In this document: in pieces, positions 11,691 through 23,731 of the stretch | Layout: the number at the start of each line of letters is the position of its first letter | How positions within the stretch are numbered: position 1 is the first letter of the stretch | Assembly (NCBI RefSeq): GCF_003073045.1 | Contig: NC_037590.1 | Span: forward strand, 20,239,708-20,303,707 | Length of the DNA stretch: 64,000 nucleotides | Reading direction: 5' to 3' | DNA from: Pomacea canaliculata | Lineage: Eukaryota > Mollusca > Gastropoda > Architaenioglossa > Ampullariidae | Notes under the pieces: model-generated | Databases searched by the model: none | Seen by the model: the letters and a program-made list of their open reading frames with translations, nothing else | What the model was told of the DNA's origin: nothing | Translations under genes and position numbers: made by a program

Positions 11691-14443
11691 GTTTTATCTA
11701 AGCCTTTCATGTAATTTACCTGCTGAATGAAAAATATAACCATCTTTCAATGTGTTACTACAGATCCCTGGTGCCTATAGTTACTCGATACAGATTTGTA
11801 TGGATTGTTATTTGTTACTTGCAGTTTTTATCCTGAGGGGCAAGGGAAATTTAAAAAAAATTGTTTCCTCTCTTCCAAGTCATTTAAATCCAAGGTACAG
11901 AACCTGGCTAAATCTTCTGACAGCTCAGAAACCGCCATCTTGATAGTCGTTAGGCAATACTGTCTAAGAATTTGGAATGTCCTGCCACTGTCTTCTGAAT
12001 TTCCAATAAACCGATAACACTGAATGTTGTTTTCTTGAACTGCTTTAGTTCTTTTATGTCATTACTGAGGAGAGAGTTGTCAATCTTGTTTATATTTTAT
12101 GCTAGTTTGTATGACACAAGATGACTGCATGGTGGTTTGAGAAAGTTGAAGAGCAGTGCGGTCGTGTGAGGTGTGTCCTACTAGGGCAGGGGCATACGAC
12201 ACTTCACGCAATGCTTAAAAAAATAGAAGGGAAAAAACTCATAGTACATTCAGGATTTGTTCTAGCATGGACTACTTCCCTTTAACAGCTGATGCCAACC
12301 AATCAGGTACTTTGTTATGTTTGAAAATAGGCAAGTTTTCGTTGACCAAGCGCCATTTTGCGGAAGTTGTGGGTTACATTATTCGACATGGATTTGTACT
12401 CAAACAACTGCGAATTACAAGAAAATAGTCAGTAATATTTAAAACCTAATGTCTATTCTTATAAAATATATGTGTTTTGCCATTATATGTTTGCATTTAA
12501 TGTAGAAATAATTTTTTAGATAATTTTCGATTTTTTCACCTACTTTCCCTGTTTTCTCCCTGTCCCATACAGCTATAATCTTTCCTTTTCATTAAGTAGA
12601 AAAAAACAAAACTTATAATTCTTAAAAGTTACACCACGTAAATGTTTGAAAATGCTCTTTAAAGCGGTGTATAACAGTTGGTTGTCTTTAAAGGTTATTA
12701 GTTATAAATATTCAAAAACATCCGATTGAGGGTTTTTCAGTCCTCTGTACTCTCCGTCAATCGGTTACGGCGACCTGGCCTTGACATTGTCACCATTTTC
12801 GACCGGCGTCACTCGTTGTAACCCGAGATAATAACTCGTCCCACCCCTTCTTGCGACCTGTGAGTGTTCGCCGACAAGCACTCTTACAGCTGCCTGACAG
12901 GCAGATACATGCCATGTCCTCAATGAACTTAAGGCACTCAGCGAACGAGTTTCGCTGGAAGTGCAGGGGGGATAAGTATAACAGGTTTTAACAGCATTAC
13001 GTGAATGATTTTTATGGAAGGATTCGTAAAGAGAAGGAACGAGAAACAAGTGGAAAATGATATTCCAATAGGTGTAACTATATTGTGCAAAAAATTATAA
13101 ATTCTGCATGAGAAACAGTGCATACACGAACATGTTGTAGTAGGACTGTACAGTCCAGACGGGAAATGTTTTCCCAGAAGGAGGCAGGCGCAGAAGAACA
13201 CGGAGGTAGAGAAGAGAATGTAGGAACAGAAGAACGTGCAAACCTCTTTTGCACAAATACCATCTTCAGTCGGTCAGCAAGGTTTTGAGAGATCTTGAGT
13301 AACACTCAGCACTCCTTTTCCCTCTTTACCCGACATCTGGGGGAAATGCACTCCATTGTCTGACACAGCCATCAGTATCATTGACACATCTTGAACAATA
13401 TAATATAGACTTTACAATAAGCTTACAAGAGATTAGGATATTTGACATGCGTCGTCTGACAAGCGAAGGTTGAAAATCGGCCTTCGTCCGATGGGCATGG
13501 GAGTTTGGTGGTTGTAGAGGGTTTCCCGCAGGATATTCTTCAAGATTGTGAACAGCACACATATAATGATCACCCTTGACGTATGCTTAATGTGATGTGA
13601 AAGTAATCTCCTAAATGGTTTTCCAGCAGTACTAAGTTCTGTGAGCTATTATTCAGCACTTCCCGTGTCAGCCATTCTTGCCAGAGTAAGTTCTCATAGA
13701 CGTCTCCCTGACATCTGGTCAATGCAAGCGTTTGGACATTTGTGTTTAGCTGCTAGCAGTTTGTAGTGGAATCCATCAGGTATTACTACAAAGAAGATCA
13801 GTTTGTAGTTATGAGTTATGATTTGACTTTTCCTTTTCCATCCTTAGCTGTCCGTTCCCTATCCTATGTAACGAAGGCACGTGGCTCCCAGTATACCGGG
13901 TAAGAAGGACACCTGTGTATGTCTGGTATCAAGGAGCCCAACTTCTTTCTTTGTACCTTTGGTGCTGTGGATATCGGGGACCCAGTCCCGTTGCCGGGAA
14001 GTGAATTGACCTCGCCTCCCCGCGGGGCCATGTGCTCCTCCTATGCTATGCCCGCGAGACATCGGATAAGATTACCTTGTCCCGACATTTTCACCCCGAG
14101 GTTTGGTCTCTCAGTGTTTAAATGAAAATGCGTCGTCTGCTAAGTGCTTGGTAAATGTTTTTATGAAATCGCAGGCAAACGTAGCTACATCAGACTTGAA
14201 TGCGTTCCTAAATATCCCTAACTACCGTTACTGCATGAAAAGTAGGGAAAGAATGTTGGAATCCAGCTGTGCAAAGTCGGAAACCAGAGGTAAAATTATG
14301 TCGGCATCCAATGTGCATGTTGCAGGAAAAAGTGTTTGTGAAACTGTCGTAACTAGTAACAGACATAATGCTACACAGATCTGACTTCATCGGAATGTGT
14401 AATGTATTTGAATGTGTAATGTACTGCTGTATCGTGTTACAAA

Positions 14444-14474
<31 letters not shown>

Positions 14475-14888
14475 AGAAACGTTCTTTTGTAAACCCATTT
14501 TATTCGATCCCAAGTGCACGACAAATTTTAAAAAAACACCTTATATTAAAACTAGAAGAATGATTCAGCGATTTTCAACGCAGAAGATGGAGAGCTATCC
14601 GGGTGGTTGCGAAATCAGGGCAAACATTGCACACACACTTTCGGCTGGTGCAATGCGCTGCAAAGCGTGCTGTACGTTGTACCGGGTACCCTAGGCACTC
14701 CAAGTGTGTTTGTCGTTCACACTGCACGTATGGAAACCTACAGCACACATAGAATATTCTCCCTAATCTGATCTGAGCTACAAAACCGTTAGTACAGACG
14801 ATATTTACTTTTTAAGAGTGTTTTTACTGTTCAGCCATTTTCATACAAAGTCAGTGTCTATACAGAAGACATTTTTACTGAGACTAGG
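11691..14888. other. Intergenic region before P450-2, no recognised gene
   Basis: This stretch is not obviously shared with other flanks in the window. It includes a (CAT)n run at 14446-14474. A few open frames of 60-108 codons exist on both strands, but none shows a domain I know, an exon-like context or a second copy, so I call none. No clear TATA box is seen 120-145 bp before the P450-2 ATG, unlike the other copies; an AT-rich stretch at about 14800-14820 is the nearest candidate. Confidence 0.5.
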
Positions 14889-17800
14889 ATGGACGTTCTG
14901 TCCTTCATCGCCTTGTCCATACCCTTTGTGCTGCTCCTGACAGCGGGCTTCTTGTTCTACCTGTGAGTATCGAAACAGTTACTTTGAATCTTTTTCCAAT
15001 TCTTGAAAAAATGACTAGCTTTTGGAAATTAACGATGAGAGAAAGAGAAAAGATTGACTGCATTTTTTCCTGTTGGTTGTGTATGGCAGTTGGGAATCAC
15101 GTTTTTGTTTATATTTTAACTAAGTATTAACGAAAATGAAGACAGACCCAGAAAAGTTTTAGAATAACACAAACGATTGCATTTCTGGTCCGTCACACCT
15201 ACGGAACTTGGCCCTACGGAGTGTGGAAATCACTGGGTGTGGATGGACCCGAACCTTCACCTTTCATTGGCAACCACTATCAGCTGGCTACAGAGGTAAA
15301 CTTTTCTCTTTGATGTGTTATTAACTGAGTATTCATCGTTTTTGTTTAGTGATACGATACAAATTTATCTCGTGTTTAAATTGATTGCGTCTAGTAAAAT
15401 TTTGTAAATGAACATTAAAAATTCTTTTTTCAGGGAATCGAACCATTTATTGAGAGGCGGTCGAATAAATATGGTCGCACATTTGGGTATGTTTTACAAC
15501 CCTGTTCTTACTAGCATTCCTTTTTTTTAATATTTTTTTTTAGGCTTTAGGTATCTGGTAAAGTTTTGGTTTGTTGCCGTTCTCCCTAATTGCTTGGTCA
15601 TTTACCTTCAGCAATCACATATCCTCGGAATATTACGGAGTTATCCTTTCTTTTTACAGTTCATTCTCTACATTTGTATTGATTATTATGTTTTAAACAT
15701 TCTTTTTATATATTTCCATTTGTATCTTAGCATCTATTCCGGACGTGTGCCTATGCTGGTGACCACGGACCTTGACATTCTCAAGGAAGTTCTTGTGAAA
15801 AATTTCAACCAGTTTACAGACAGATTTGTGAGTATCCTATTGTCATAGCTCGCTAAAGGACCCAAGATCCTTTAGAAGATTATTTGATTCCACATCAGAT
15901 AACTATTGACTTGGTGACCAAATGAAACAAAACGTTTGTTACCTTTACATTTTGATTTACACTCGAAAGATAGTGTATTTTCAAATAAAAAGTGTACACA
16001 GAAGTACAACTGAACTTTGTTTCTTTAGTAAGTGTTCTCTTGCGTTTTTGACTGTGAACACTTTTAGGAAAGGGCTGAGATTTTTCCAGAGGAAGTTGGG
16101 TCGATGTTGCCATTCTCTACAGGTGCACAATGGAAGAGAATTCGACACATACTCACACCTACCTTTAACACGGCAAAGTTGAAACAGGTGAGCAAGTGCC
16201 AAGTAAGCTTTAGCTTGTTTCATTATTGTTGATTGATTTATGTAGTATTGTAAGTGTACACTGTAGAGATCTTCCACCGTAATTTTCCTAGCAGAGCACA
16301 CGTACCCCCAGACCAGGTCAATGCTCTTCCATAAGAGACATAATTTAATTTGCAATATTTTAAAATTGTGAGATAAAAACGATATTCTATTATAAACAGA
16401 CTTCACAACTGTTGTGTTGTGAGGTCCACACAGCCTAGAGGCTGTAATGGGTATGTGGAATAGGAAGCCAATCGTGTCCCTCAGTCGTCCTGACTTTTCC
16501 AGATAAATCAGGAACCGATTCCTGAAGAGTAGGTTGACAAATGTAAAAAATAATCTGCTTCACAGTCGTATGAATTAACCACTTGTCTACCCCTTCCTCA
16601 TATGTACCTATCTAATCTATCTTTACTCATTTGGAGATATCTATCTAAAGATGTATATTAATCTATATTTATGTGTACTGTGAATTTTATTATTTGTGTG
16701 CTTTAATATACTTTATATATATATACACACACACTATATTTTCTCTGTATTTTTTCATTTTACAGATGGAAAACTATATTCAACGCTGCAGCATCCAGCT
16801 CACAAAAAACATTGAGAAGGCTGTTAGTAAAGGCGAAAAGATTGATGTCAAAAAGTATTTTTTCGGTTATAGCCTTTCAGTATATATTTTGTCTGTTTAT
16901 CTAATTTTAATGCTAAACAAATGGCTTCCTCTAGGTAGAGATTTCATACCAGGACGTTTTAGTGAAAACATCGGATTCTTTCTATGCCCATTTGGCTTTG
17001 ATTCTCAATTATCTTAAGGAATGGTAGAAATCTCAACGTGAGCATTCCTTTGAAAGTATCTAAAACTCTAGCTTTGGGAAAATAAGATTTTTAACTAACA
17101 GATGCAACACGCTTCATTGACTAGTAGCTTATATTGTTAAAATTATTGTCGGTAGATAATCCTGCTAAACAAGGAGAGAAAACACCCGGATACTAAGTCA
17201 CTTCAGTCATTAAACACCCTGCTTGTTCCAAATTAAAATATTAAATCGAAGTAAGATAATTTCAATATCTTGTGCCAGATGCTTTAGGGGCTACACCATG
17301 GATGTGATCGCGGGCACAGGGTTTGGGATAGAAGTGAATTCTCAGAAAGATCTCAACGATCCATTCGTCAGAGATGCGGCGGGCCTTGTGGAAGAAATTT
17401 TCACCCAAAAAGGATTGTTTATGTCACTTGCAAGTGAGGAAAATACTTGATAAAAAATTTATTTATAACTTAATAATGGTCATATAAGTATTTTTTCTTT
17501 ATATTTCTGTTAAATTATTAAGAACCCACTAACAATGAGTTTAAGAATAAGAGTTTATCACGTTAACGGCACTAATCCTAAGAGCTATGGACAAAAGTGA
17601 GTTCGTGTTATGAGTCATTTTACTGATATTTACTGTACTTTTTTCAGAGACTGCTCCATTCCTGATACCCTTTATAAGATTTCTGGTTACAAATTTCTTT
17701 CAACCGAGAGGATGGAAGTCATTCGGGGAAAACCTTCACCGCATTATAGAAGATCGAAAACTGGAAGGAAACATGAATGTATGTGTAGAACAACTGTGTC

Positions 17801-20800
17801 TTTTGTATTTCAGGGTACATGTGTATCTACTTATGTAGGTAAACCTAGTTTGAACACACCTATATTCACACATTCCAGCACGCATAAAAATTATGCACCC
17901 ATCCACTCCACCCCCTACACTCACACACATCAATGTAGTTTTCTGAATATTCGCATGAAGGCCTACATTTGCATTCTCGCTTTCATATTTTGTTGTACAG
18001 AGAAAACCTGACTTTCTTCAGCTACTCCTGAGCTGTGAGGTAACTCAGAGTCCAGAAAAAGACCAAATGAATGGTAAATGCATTTGTTTTTATCAGTGAG
18101 TCAGATCAGCTCATTTGGTAACTGACGCCACATACTATTTGGGTATGTCAGACAATTACACGAATCATTATGTCACGGACCAGTCCGTGCCTCCAGTGTG
18201 TGTTTTTTTTGGAGAGTGTGACAGAGCTCGGTTGAGGTGTAATTCACGTGCCTCACGTGGCTCACGTGGCTAGGGGTGAGTAGTGTTCACCGCGCGTTCT
18301 GGCGGGGTGAACTGTTTTTGAGGATTCCCAACGCCACCGCCTAGACGGTCGGTTGTACTGAATGTCTGGATTATAGAATCGGGGAATCGTTGAAATTAAG
18401 TTCCTTGCCTAGACGAGGTAACAGATTAAATATTTGTTAAAGTTTAAATATAAGTAGAATTTCTAAATTAATCACGTGGTGACTTAATTTCTAACAGTAA
18501 AGATATTTATTTAACGTTATGGAATTATCTGATAGATGTAAGTTATAAATTCATTAGATTAAATAAACCACCGAGTTACAGGAACTTCGAGAGGGGACCC
18601 ACTAAAGTGGACCAGGTTTTCAAGAGAAGATACTAACAGCGGCAAGGCCCAAGAGCCTTCCTATGCCTACTCCATCTTGAGTCTGACGTCCAGAGCGGAG
18701 TGCAGTCCGTCGACGTCTTGGAGTGTGTATTGTGATATTCCGGGACCCAGTGTTCGGAATTCGTAGCAGCTTGGAGTGTGTGTATCGTGATATTCCGGGA
18801 CCCAGTGTTCGGAATTCGTAGCAGCTTGGAGTGTTTATTGTGATATTCCGGGACCCAGTGTTCGGAATACGTAGCAGCGTGGAGTGTGTATTTCTGGTGT
18901 AGCATTGTGTGAGCGCCAGATACGGATATCCTGGAGGAATACGTAGCAGCTTGGAGTGTGTATTAATGTGTTGCGGGAGTGTGTCGGTGTACCTGCACGC
19001 TCACCGTGGACGGACTGAGTGTTTCTGACGCCGAGATACGTCGGACATTTTGATGCTTACTGAAGTGATTCTGGCAGACGGTAACGTAAGTGTATTCATA
19101 TTCTTTATCAGGGAGACCTTTGTACTCTGGACAAGGTTCCAGATTGGTGCTCCGACCTCCATTACCGGACTGATTAGTTACCAATGTATTATTGATGTTT
19201 TGACGAGTGAGAGGTAGAGTTGTGTATTTTATGTTTGTGTGTATATTAAACAGACGTCCCAACCTGGAAGTGATCTCGTGTCGTTTTTCGTAAAGAATGC
19301 GCAAGTCCGATGTAAGGTCGTGACACATTATAATATTATAACTTATACAAAATTAAAATGAAAATTATATTTTAAACTCAAGATAAATTGTATCTCCCCA
19401 CAGCTGAGCAATTCATTTTAAATACAGTTTGCATCATCGAAGTAAATCGGAGTATTTCATTATGCCTTTGTCAGAGACTTGCGCATTTTGTAAACAATTA
19501 AATTAATACAAAACTCAACCATTCTTAGAGTCAGCTCAGTGATGAATGTACATCATGAAGAAGATGGTGACCATTTCTATTGCAGTTTTATCAGAAGTTG
19601 AGGTGGTCGCCGAAGCAATGATTTTGTTGACCGCTGGACACGAAATGACGGCCAACACCCTGCAGTACCTGACCTTTGCCCTGGCGCTGCACCCACAGGT
19701 GCAGGAGAAGGTGGTGCGGGAAATCAACCAACAGCTTGGTGATGTGAGTTTTTCTTTCATGATACTATTATAACAACAAAGTATTAGTAGTACCCTCAAT
19801 AGTACTTGTCCTCATCTCCTTTTCATCATCGGAAATATGCTGGATGAGATAGAAGATGAAAGAAACAATTGGATGGATAGCAATAAAATGTAAGAAATCA
19901 GAGTAAATAGAATCTGTACTGCTACTAATTTGGGTAGAAGCATAGTGAGTCTTAGTGACATTGGTACCAAAGAGGACACTACCCTGTTTCCTTGCTAACC
20001 TTTCTCAGGAGACACCTACCTATGAGGGTGTATCGAAGTTGAAATACCTGGACTGCGTCATCCAGGAGACACTGCGGATGTATCCTTCCGTCAACTCGTA
20101 AGAACTTTGTGTATCTCTGCTGTCATTTTGGTGATACATAGGCGAAGGCAATAAGCACAATGATGTGTTGTTTGGTGTTGCTCCTAGATACCTCGTCACC
20201 CTTGGTTCTTTGTTTGAACTATTCACCACAAGATATCAACTTTATAGTTACGAAGACGATGTTGACAATATTATCAGTGATGACGACGAATGAAACTGTC
20301 TTTATTAAAACTCTGACTTTTTATACATTTGTAGAACAAACAGAATGGCATCTGAAGAGGTCACCATTAAAGGCATTACAATCCCTAAGGGAGCTGGAGT
20401 TTTGATTCCTATCGCCAATGTGATGAAAGACCCGGAGTACTTCCCTGAACCTGACAAGTTCATACCTGAACGGTGAGAGATTTATTGACGACTTGTTTTG
20501 TTCTTAGTACTTTGCCAGAGATGAATCAAAATAAAACGAACAGATGTTTTCAGTTGAACATTAACGTGACATTGAAAAAGAGTGCGCAACTGCTTTATAT
20601 AGAAGAGAACAGATTGTAGTCAAAGGTAAAAGGCACAAACAACAGAAAAAAATCATTTGAAACAAAGCTCTGCACAAACTCAAAGAAAAATAGCAAATAA
20701 AGCTTCTGATGTAAGAAAAAAATATTGTTGTGGAGAATTCACTCAAACACAGATGTTAAACAAGGAAAGGTAAGAACTGGACACACCGATGAGCCAGCTA

Positions 20801-21531
20801 GGAAACTAAAATCATCGTCAAGATTAGTTTCTAAAATGTAGCTCAGTAATGCTGACCGCCAACCATTCAAAACTAGTTCCCTAACATGACAGTCAAAAGT
20901 GTTTCAGTTTTGTCTTTAAATTATAATTTAAATTAAATTTGACATCCTAGATGTCAACACGGGATGAGGGTTATAGGTCGGCTATGTAAGACCATGCAAT
21001 GGAAGTGATTCTGTACAGGCTGAGTAATAAGAGGAAATTTTCTTGAGCAGGTTTTCGGAAGACAATATTAACCCCATCTCATTCTTGGCATTCGGGTATG
21101 GACCTCGTCTGTGTATCGGTATGCGTCTGGCTCTGCTGCAGATGAAGATTGCGATGGTGCATGTGCTGAGGAGAGTGAAGTTTATCAAGACAAACGACCT
21201 GCAGGTGAGATGCAACAGAAAGGTACCAGAGATCACAAGAAAGCCTCAGCCTCATCTTTCTTATATTTTGAGAGCCACAGTTGGCTCAGACACAGACTTA
21301 CATAGACCATAGTATTTAGAGATTTGTTTGACAAGTTGATATTTCTGTAAAAATTCACAATATCAGGAAGTGAGCTACCATAGCTACTGATTGCATTTGA
21401 TAATATATACATTTATTGTAACTCTTTGTATACAGGAAATCCTGAAGATCAAGCCTGGCTCACTTTTTAACCTCCCAGACCAAGTCATTGCCATCAGTGG
21501 CGAAATGAGAGACACAGCCAACATAGCTTAG
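14889..21531 (+). CDS. P450-2: divergent CYP3A-like cytochrome P450, 14 exons
   Basis: Exons: 14889-14962, exon 2 ending at 15295, 15434-15486, 15731-15827, 16068-16187, 16766-16854, 17279-17433, 17648-17778, 18001-18073, 19586-19743, 20009-20097, 20335-20472, 21051-21204, 21436-21531. The acceptor of exon 2 used by all other copies (expected exon start 15199) reads CAC instead of CAG. An AG at 15161-15162 would start exon 2 at 15163 and add 12 residues in frame, giving 519 instead of 507. All else is open. Anchor, C-helix WKRIRH, ETLR, PERF and the haem loop with its Cys are present. The I-helix reads AGHEMT: the usual Thr at position 317 (base numbering) is Met. This is the most diverged copy and carries a solo LTR in intron 9. 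It is probably functional if the upstream acceptor is used; otherwise it is a new pseudogene. Confidence 0.85.
18171..19325. mobile_element. Solo LTR (Ty3/Gypsy-like) in P450-2 intron 9
   Basis: The element is about 1155 bp, begins TGTCACGGACC and ends GGTCGTGACA (TG...CA with short inverted ends), and is flanked by the perfect 5-bp direct repeat CATTA (18166-18170 and 19326-19330). It has no internal protein-coding region, so it is a solo LTR left after recombination between two LTRs. Assignment to Ty3/Gypsy is from the TGTCACGG start that I associate with such elements in aquatic invertebrates, and is tentative. No counterpart lies in intron 9 of the other copies. Confidence 0.75.
18717..18960. 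repeat. Short tandem repeats inside the solo LTR
   Basis: Three nearly identical units of about 54 bp (near 18717, 18770 and 18825), each containing GATATTCCGGGACCCAGTG followed by CGTAGCAGC, then a degenerate fourth unit ending at about 18960. They lie wholly within the LTR, so they belong to that element and are not a host regulatory array. Confidence 0.85.
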
Positions 21532-23551
21532 GGCACAGTTATGAGGCCTTACAGGGAAACACACTGCAGTGAACACCAAGGGACTAACTACTTTATTCAT
21601 TTAGCCTGTCATTCGGTAAAGGCAACTGGAAAACGTCTTCTGGATCGGAAATGACCTGGTGATCAAAGTGCAAATCCGGGGTCATTCAACAAGCAGTGGA
21701 AATGATTATTTTAACGTTTATAAGACTAGCCAAGGTAGACTATAAATCCATGTCCCATAAGTAAACATATTTTTATCTTTCTGTAAAGGTGCAGTCTCTA
21801 AAAATTAGTAACTATGAAGCAGATAACTTTAATTGTAGTACAAAAACCTTCAATGTCAATGTCCTGCATGTCTATTTTATTTTAGTATTCACTTAGTACC
21901 TTTGACTTCATTACCCCATGTCAAATTGCTGCATATGATTGGATGTGTGTGTGTGTCGAGGTATACCTAGATATAACTTGTGTACATGTATGCTCTTTTC
22001 TATTTTATTGTGGCTTTTAGTTACTCTTTTTTATTTTGTAATGAACAAATGCACAACACATAAATCACAATAAAATGATGAAAAATTTCACAGTATAATT
22101 TTGTGAAAGTATGTTTCTTTTTTGCGCTAGTGTATGTCTGAAATAGAGAAGCAATATGCAACAGCCATCTTATGTAGGTGTTCCTTGGTGAGACTGTACA
22201 AGACTTACATGTCATCTGCTAAACTTCTTCTCGGTTAATGAAATACGACTCAAAAATTGCTGAAACAGAGACAAAACATGGCAATCTTGTTTCTAATGTA
22301 CTGCAGAATGGTCCACAATGGTTATCAACTTAGAAACTGGGAAGCGGACAGACGAGAGGACAGAGCGATGACTGTGAGGATCACCGGTTCGATTTAGCAC
22401 AGCAATCTTTTTCTTGTCAACCCACCTGGCGGGAATGGGTCCCTGCATCCGACATGAATCATTGCCAAACTATTTTAAGTCGTCTATTATTTCTGCGTGT
22501 TTTGTAGATGTTTTGTATTTCTATATCTCTGTCTTCAATATTTCAAAATTGATTCCTTCTAGAAACAGCTATCGCACTGTTGTACACAAGACGATTACTA
22601 ACGATTGTCCATGTTTACCCATCAGACCCTTTTATGATGCAAGCAACCGTTGAAGTTTCCGTGAACACTACAATGAACACGATCTCTCCGTGTCTTCTGT
22701 TTTCACTGAAACGGATGTGTCTCACATGATGCTAACAGGACACCTCGCACTGTTACTTACCTGCCCTTGACTACGTGTTGCTATTAATAAGTATGACACA
22801 CTGCCTGCTAAACGACCCGGAGTAATATATATAATGTTGAACTGTTATCGTAGCCTGTCTTTCAACCAGTGAGAAGTGCTGTGGACCCTAGTTACGGAAA
22901 GTACTCAGATGAGCTTCGTGCAAATAATTTTCAGTGGTTTCAATAAACTTCTAGAACTTTGAACCACAACTTGTAGACTGGAAAATTTTTGTGCTGTGTC
23001 GACAGCATCGACAATATTTCTAGACAGAAGATATTACAGACATGTTGCCTACCTCAGCGTGAAATGCTTTCAGCAGTCGTGACCGGTTTATGTGATTATA
23101 AAGAGCTTCTCTGTAGTATTTATTTCTCATTAGAAGGTGGATGAAGAGGTGATACAGAGGTCGGGAAGATGTTAAGCCAGAGTTGAATAAAAGCTGGATG
23201 TGATGTGATATAGCGCCATCTGTGGGACCTCCCCGGACTTCTTACACTCTAAGGAGACGATACTCGGCATGTCACACTGTCCTTCCAATGTCATTCACCG
23301 CAAATCTCAACTGAACTTTTCACCCTGTTCTAAGTTTAGATATTGCGCTGAAGACTTAGATGTTTTGTCCCGGGTAAAGATGTGTTTTATCTTTATTTCT
23401 CTTTTCTCTTCTGTGTCTCTCTTTCTCTATAAGTCGTTAATATCGTAATATCGTATTCGTACGATTGTCTTGAACTAGTGTTAGTTTCTGACATCATTTG
23501 CCTCCCTCCCCTTGTTCATACGGTGTATTGAAAGTGCGGACAACTAAAGTG
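21532..23551. other. Intergenic region between P450-2 and P450-3
   Basis: No gene seen. The first 250 bases are the 3' flank of P450-2; diverged versions of it follow the exon 13/14 relics near 47453 and 63361. About 21900-23110 is a diverged copy of 360-1560, including the segment around CCCACCTGGCGGGAATGGG. The block thus travelled with cluster duplications. The remainder, 23120-23550, shows nothing I recognise. Confidence 0.6.
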
Positions 23552-23731
23552 CACATGACATCTTCTATTTAAATACACATGACATCTTCTATTTAAACAC
23601 ACATGACATCTTCTATTAAGGACCAGGGTCAGAACATTTCGTCCAAGCGATCGCACAGCTGTATTGGCAGTGGTAGTGATAGTGGCAAGGCTTAGAATTC
23701 TTCAGAAATCAGTCTGCATCCGGAGACTAGG
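23552..23731 (+). promoter_or_regulatory. P450-3 promoter: three 24-bp units each with a TATA-like box
   Basis: Units at about 23552, 23576 and 23600 share CACATGACATCTTCTATT followed by TAAA or, in the third, TAA. TCTATTTAA resembles the TATTTAAG box before P450-5 and P450-6. The units lie about 115-175 bp before the ATG, bracketing the TATA position of the other copies (about 130-145 bp). The copy number may affect start-site choice; that is inference. Confidence 0.5.

Noticed and set aside
11752-12017. Two overlapping short frames with polar, Ser/Lys-rich sequence
   Set aside because: No known domain, no second copy and no splice or promoter context; they may be decayed transposon sequence but cannot be supported.
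12765-13562. Series of 75-94-codon frames on the minus strand
   Set aside because: They overlap each other in different frames and show no family motif; chance frames are more likely than a gene.
14368-14694. 108-codon frame with a poly-His stretch
   Set aside because: The His run is the (CAT)n microsatellite; the rest has no recognisable domain.
18717-18960. Possible CRISPR-like or regulatory array of about 54-bp repeats
   Set aside because: Units abut without unique spacers, the genome is eukaryotic, and the array lies inside a solo LTR.
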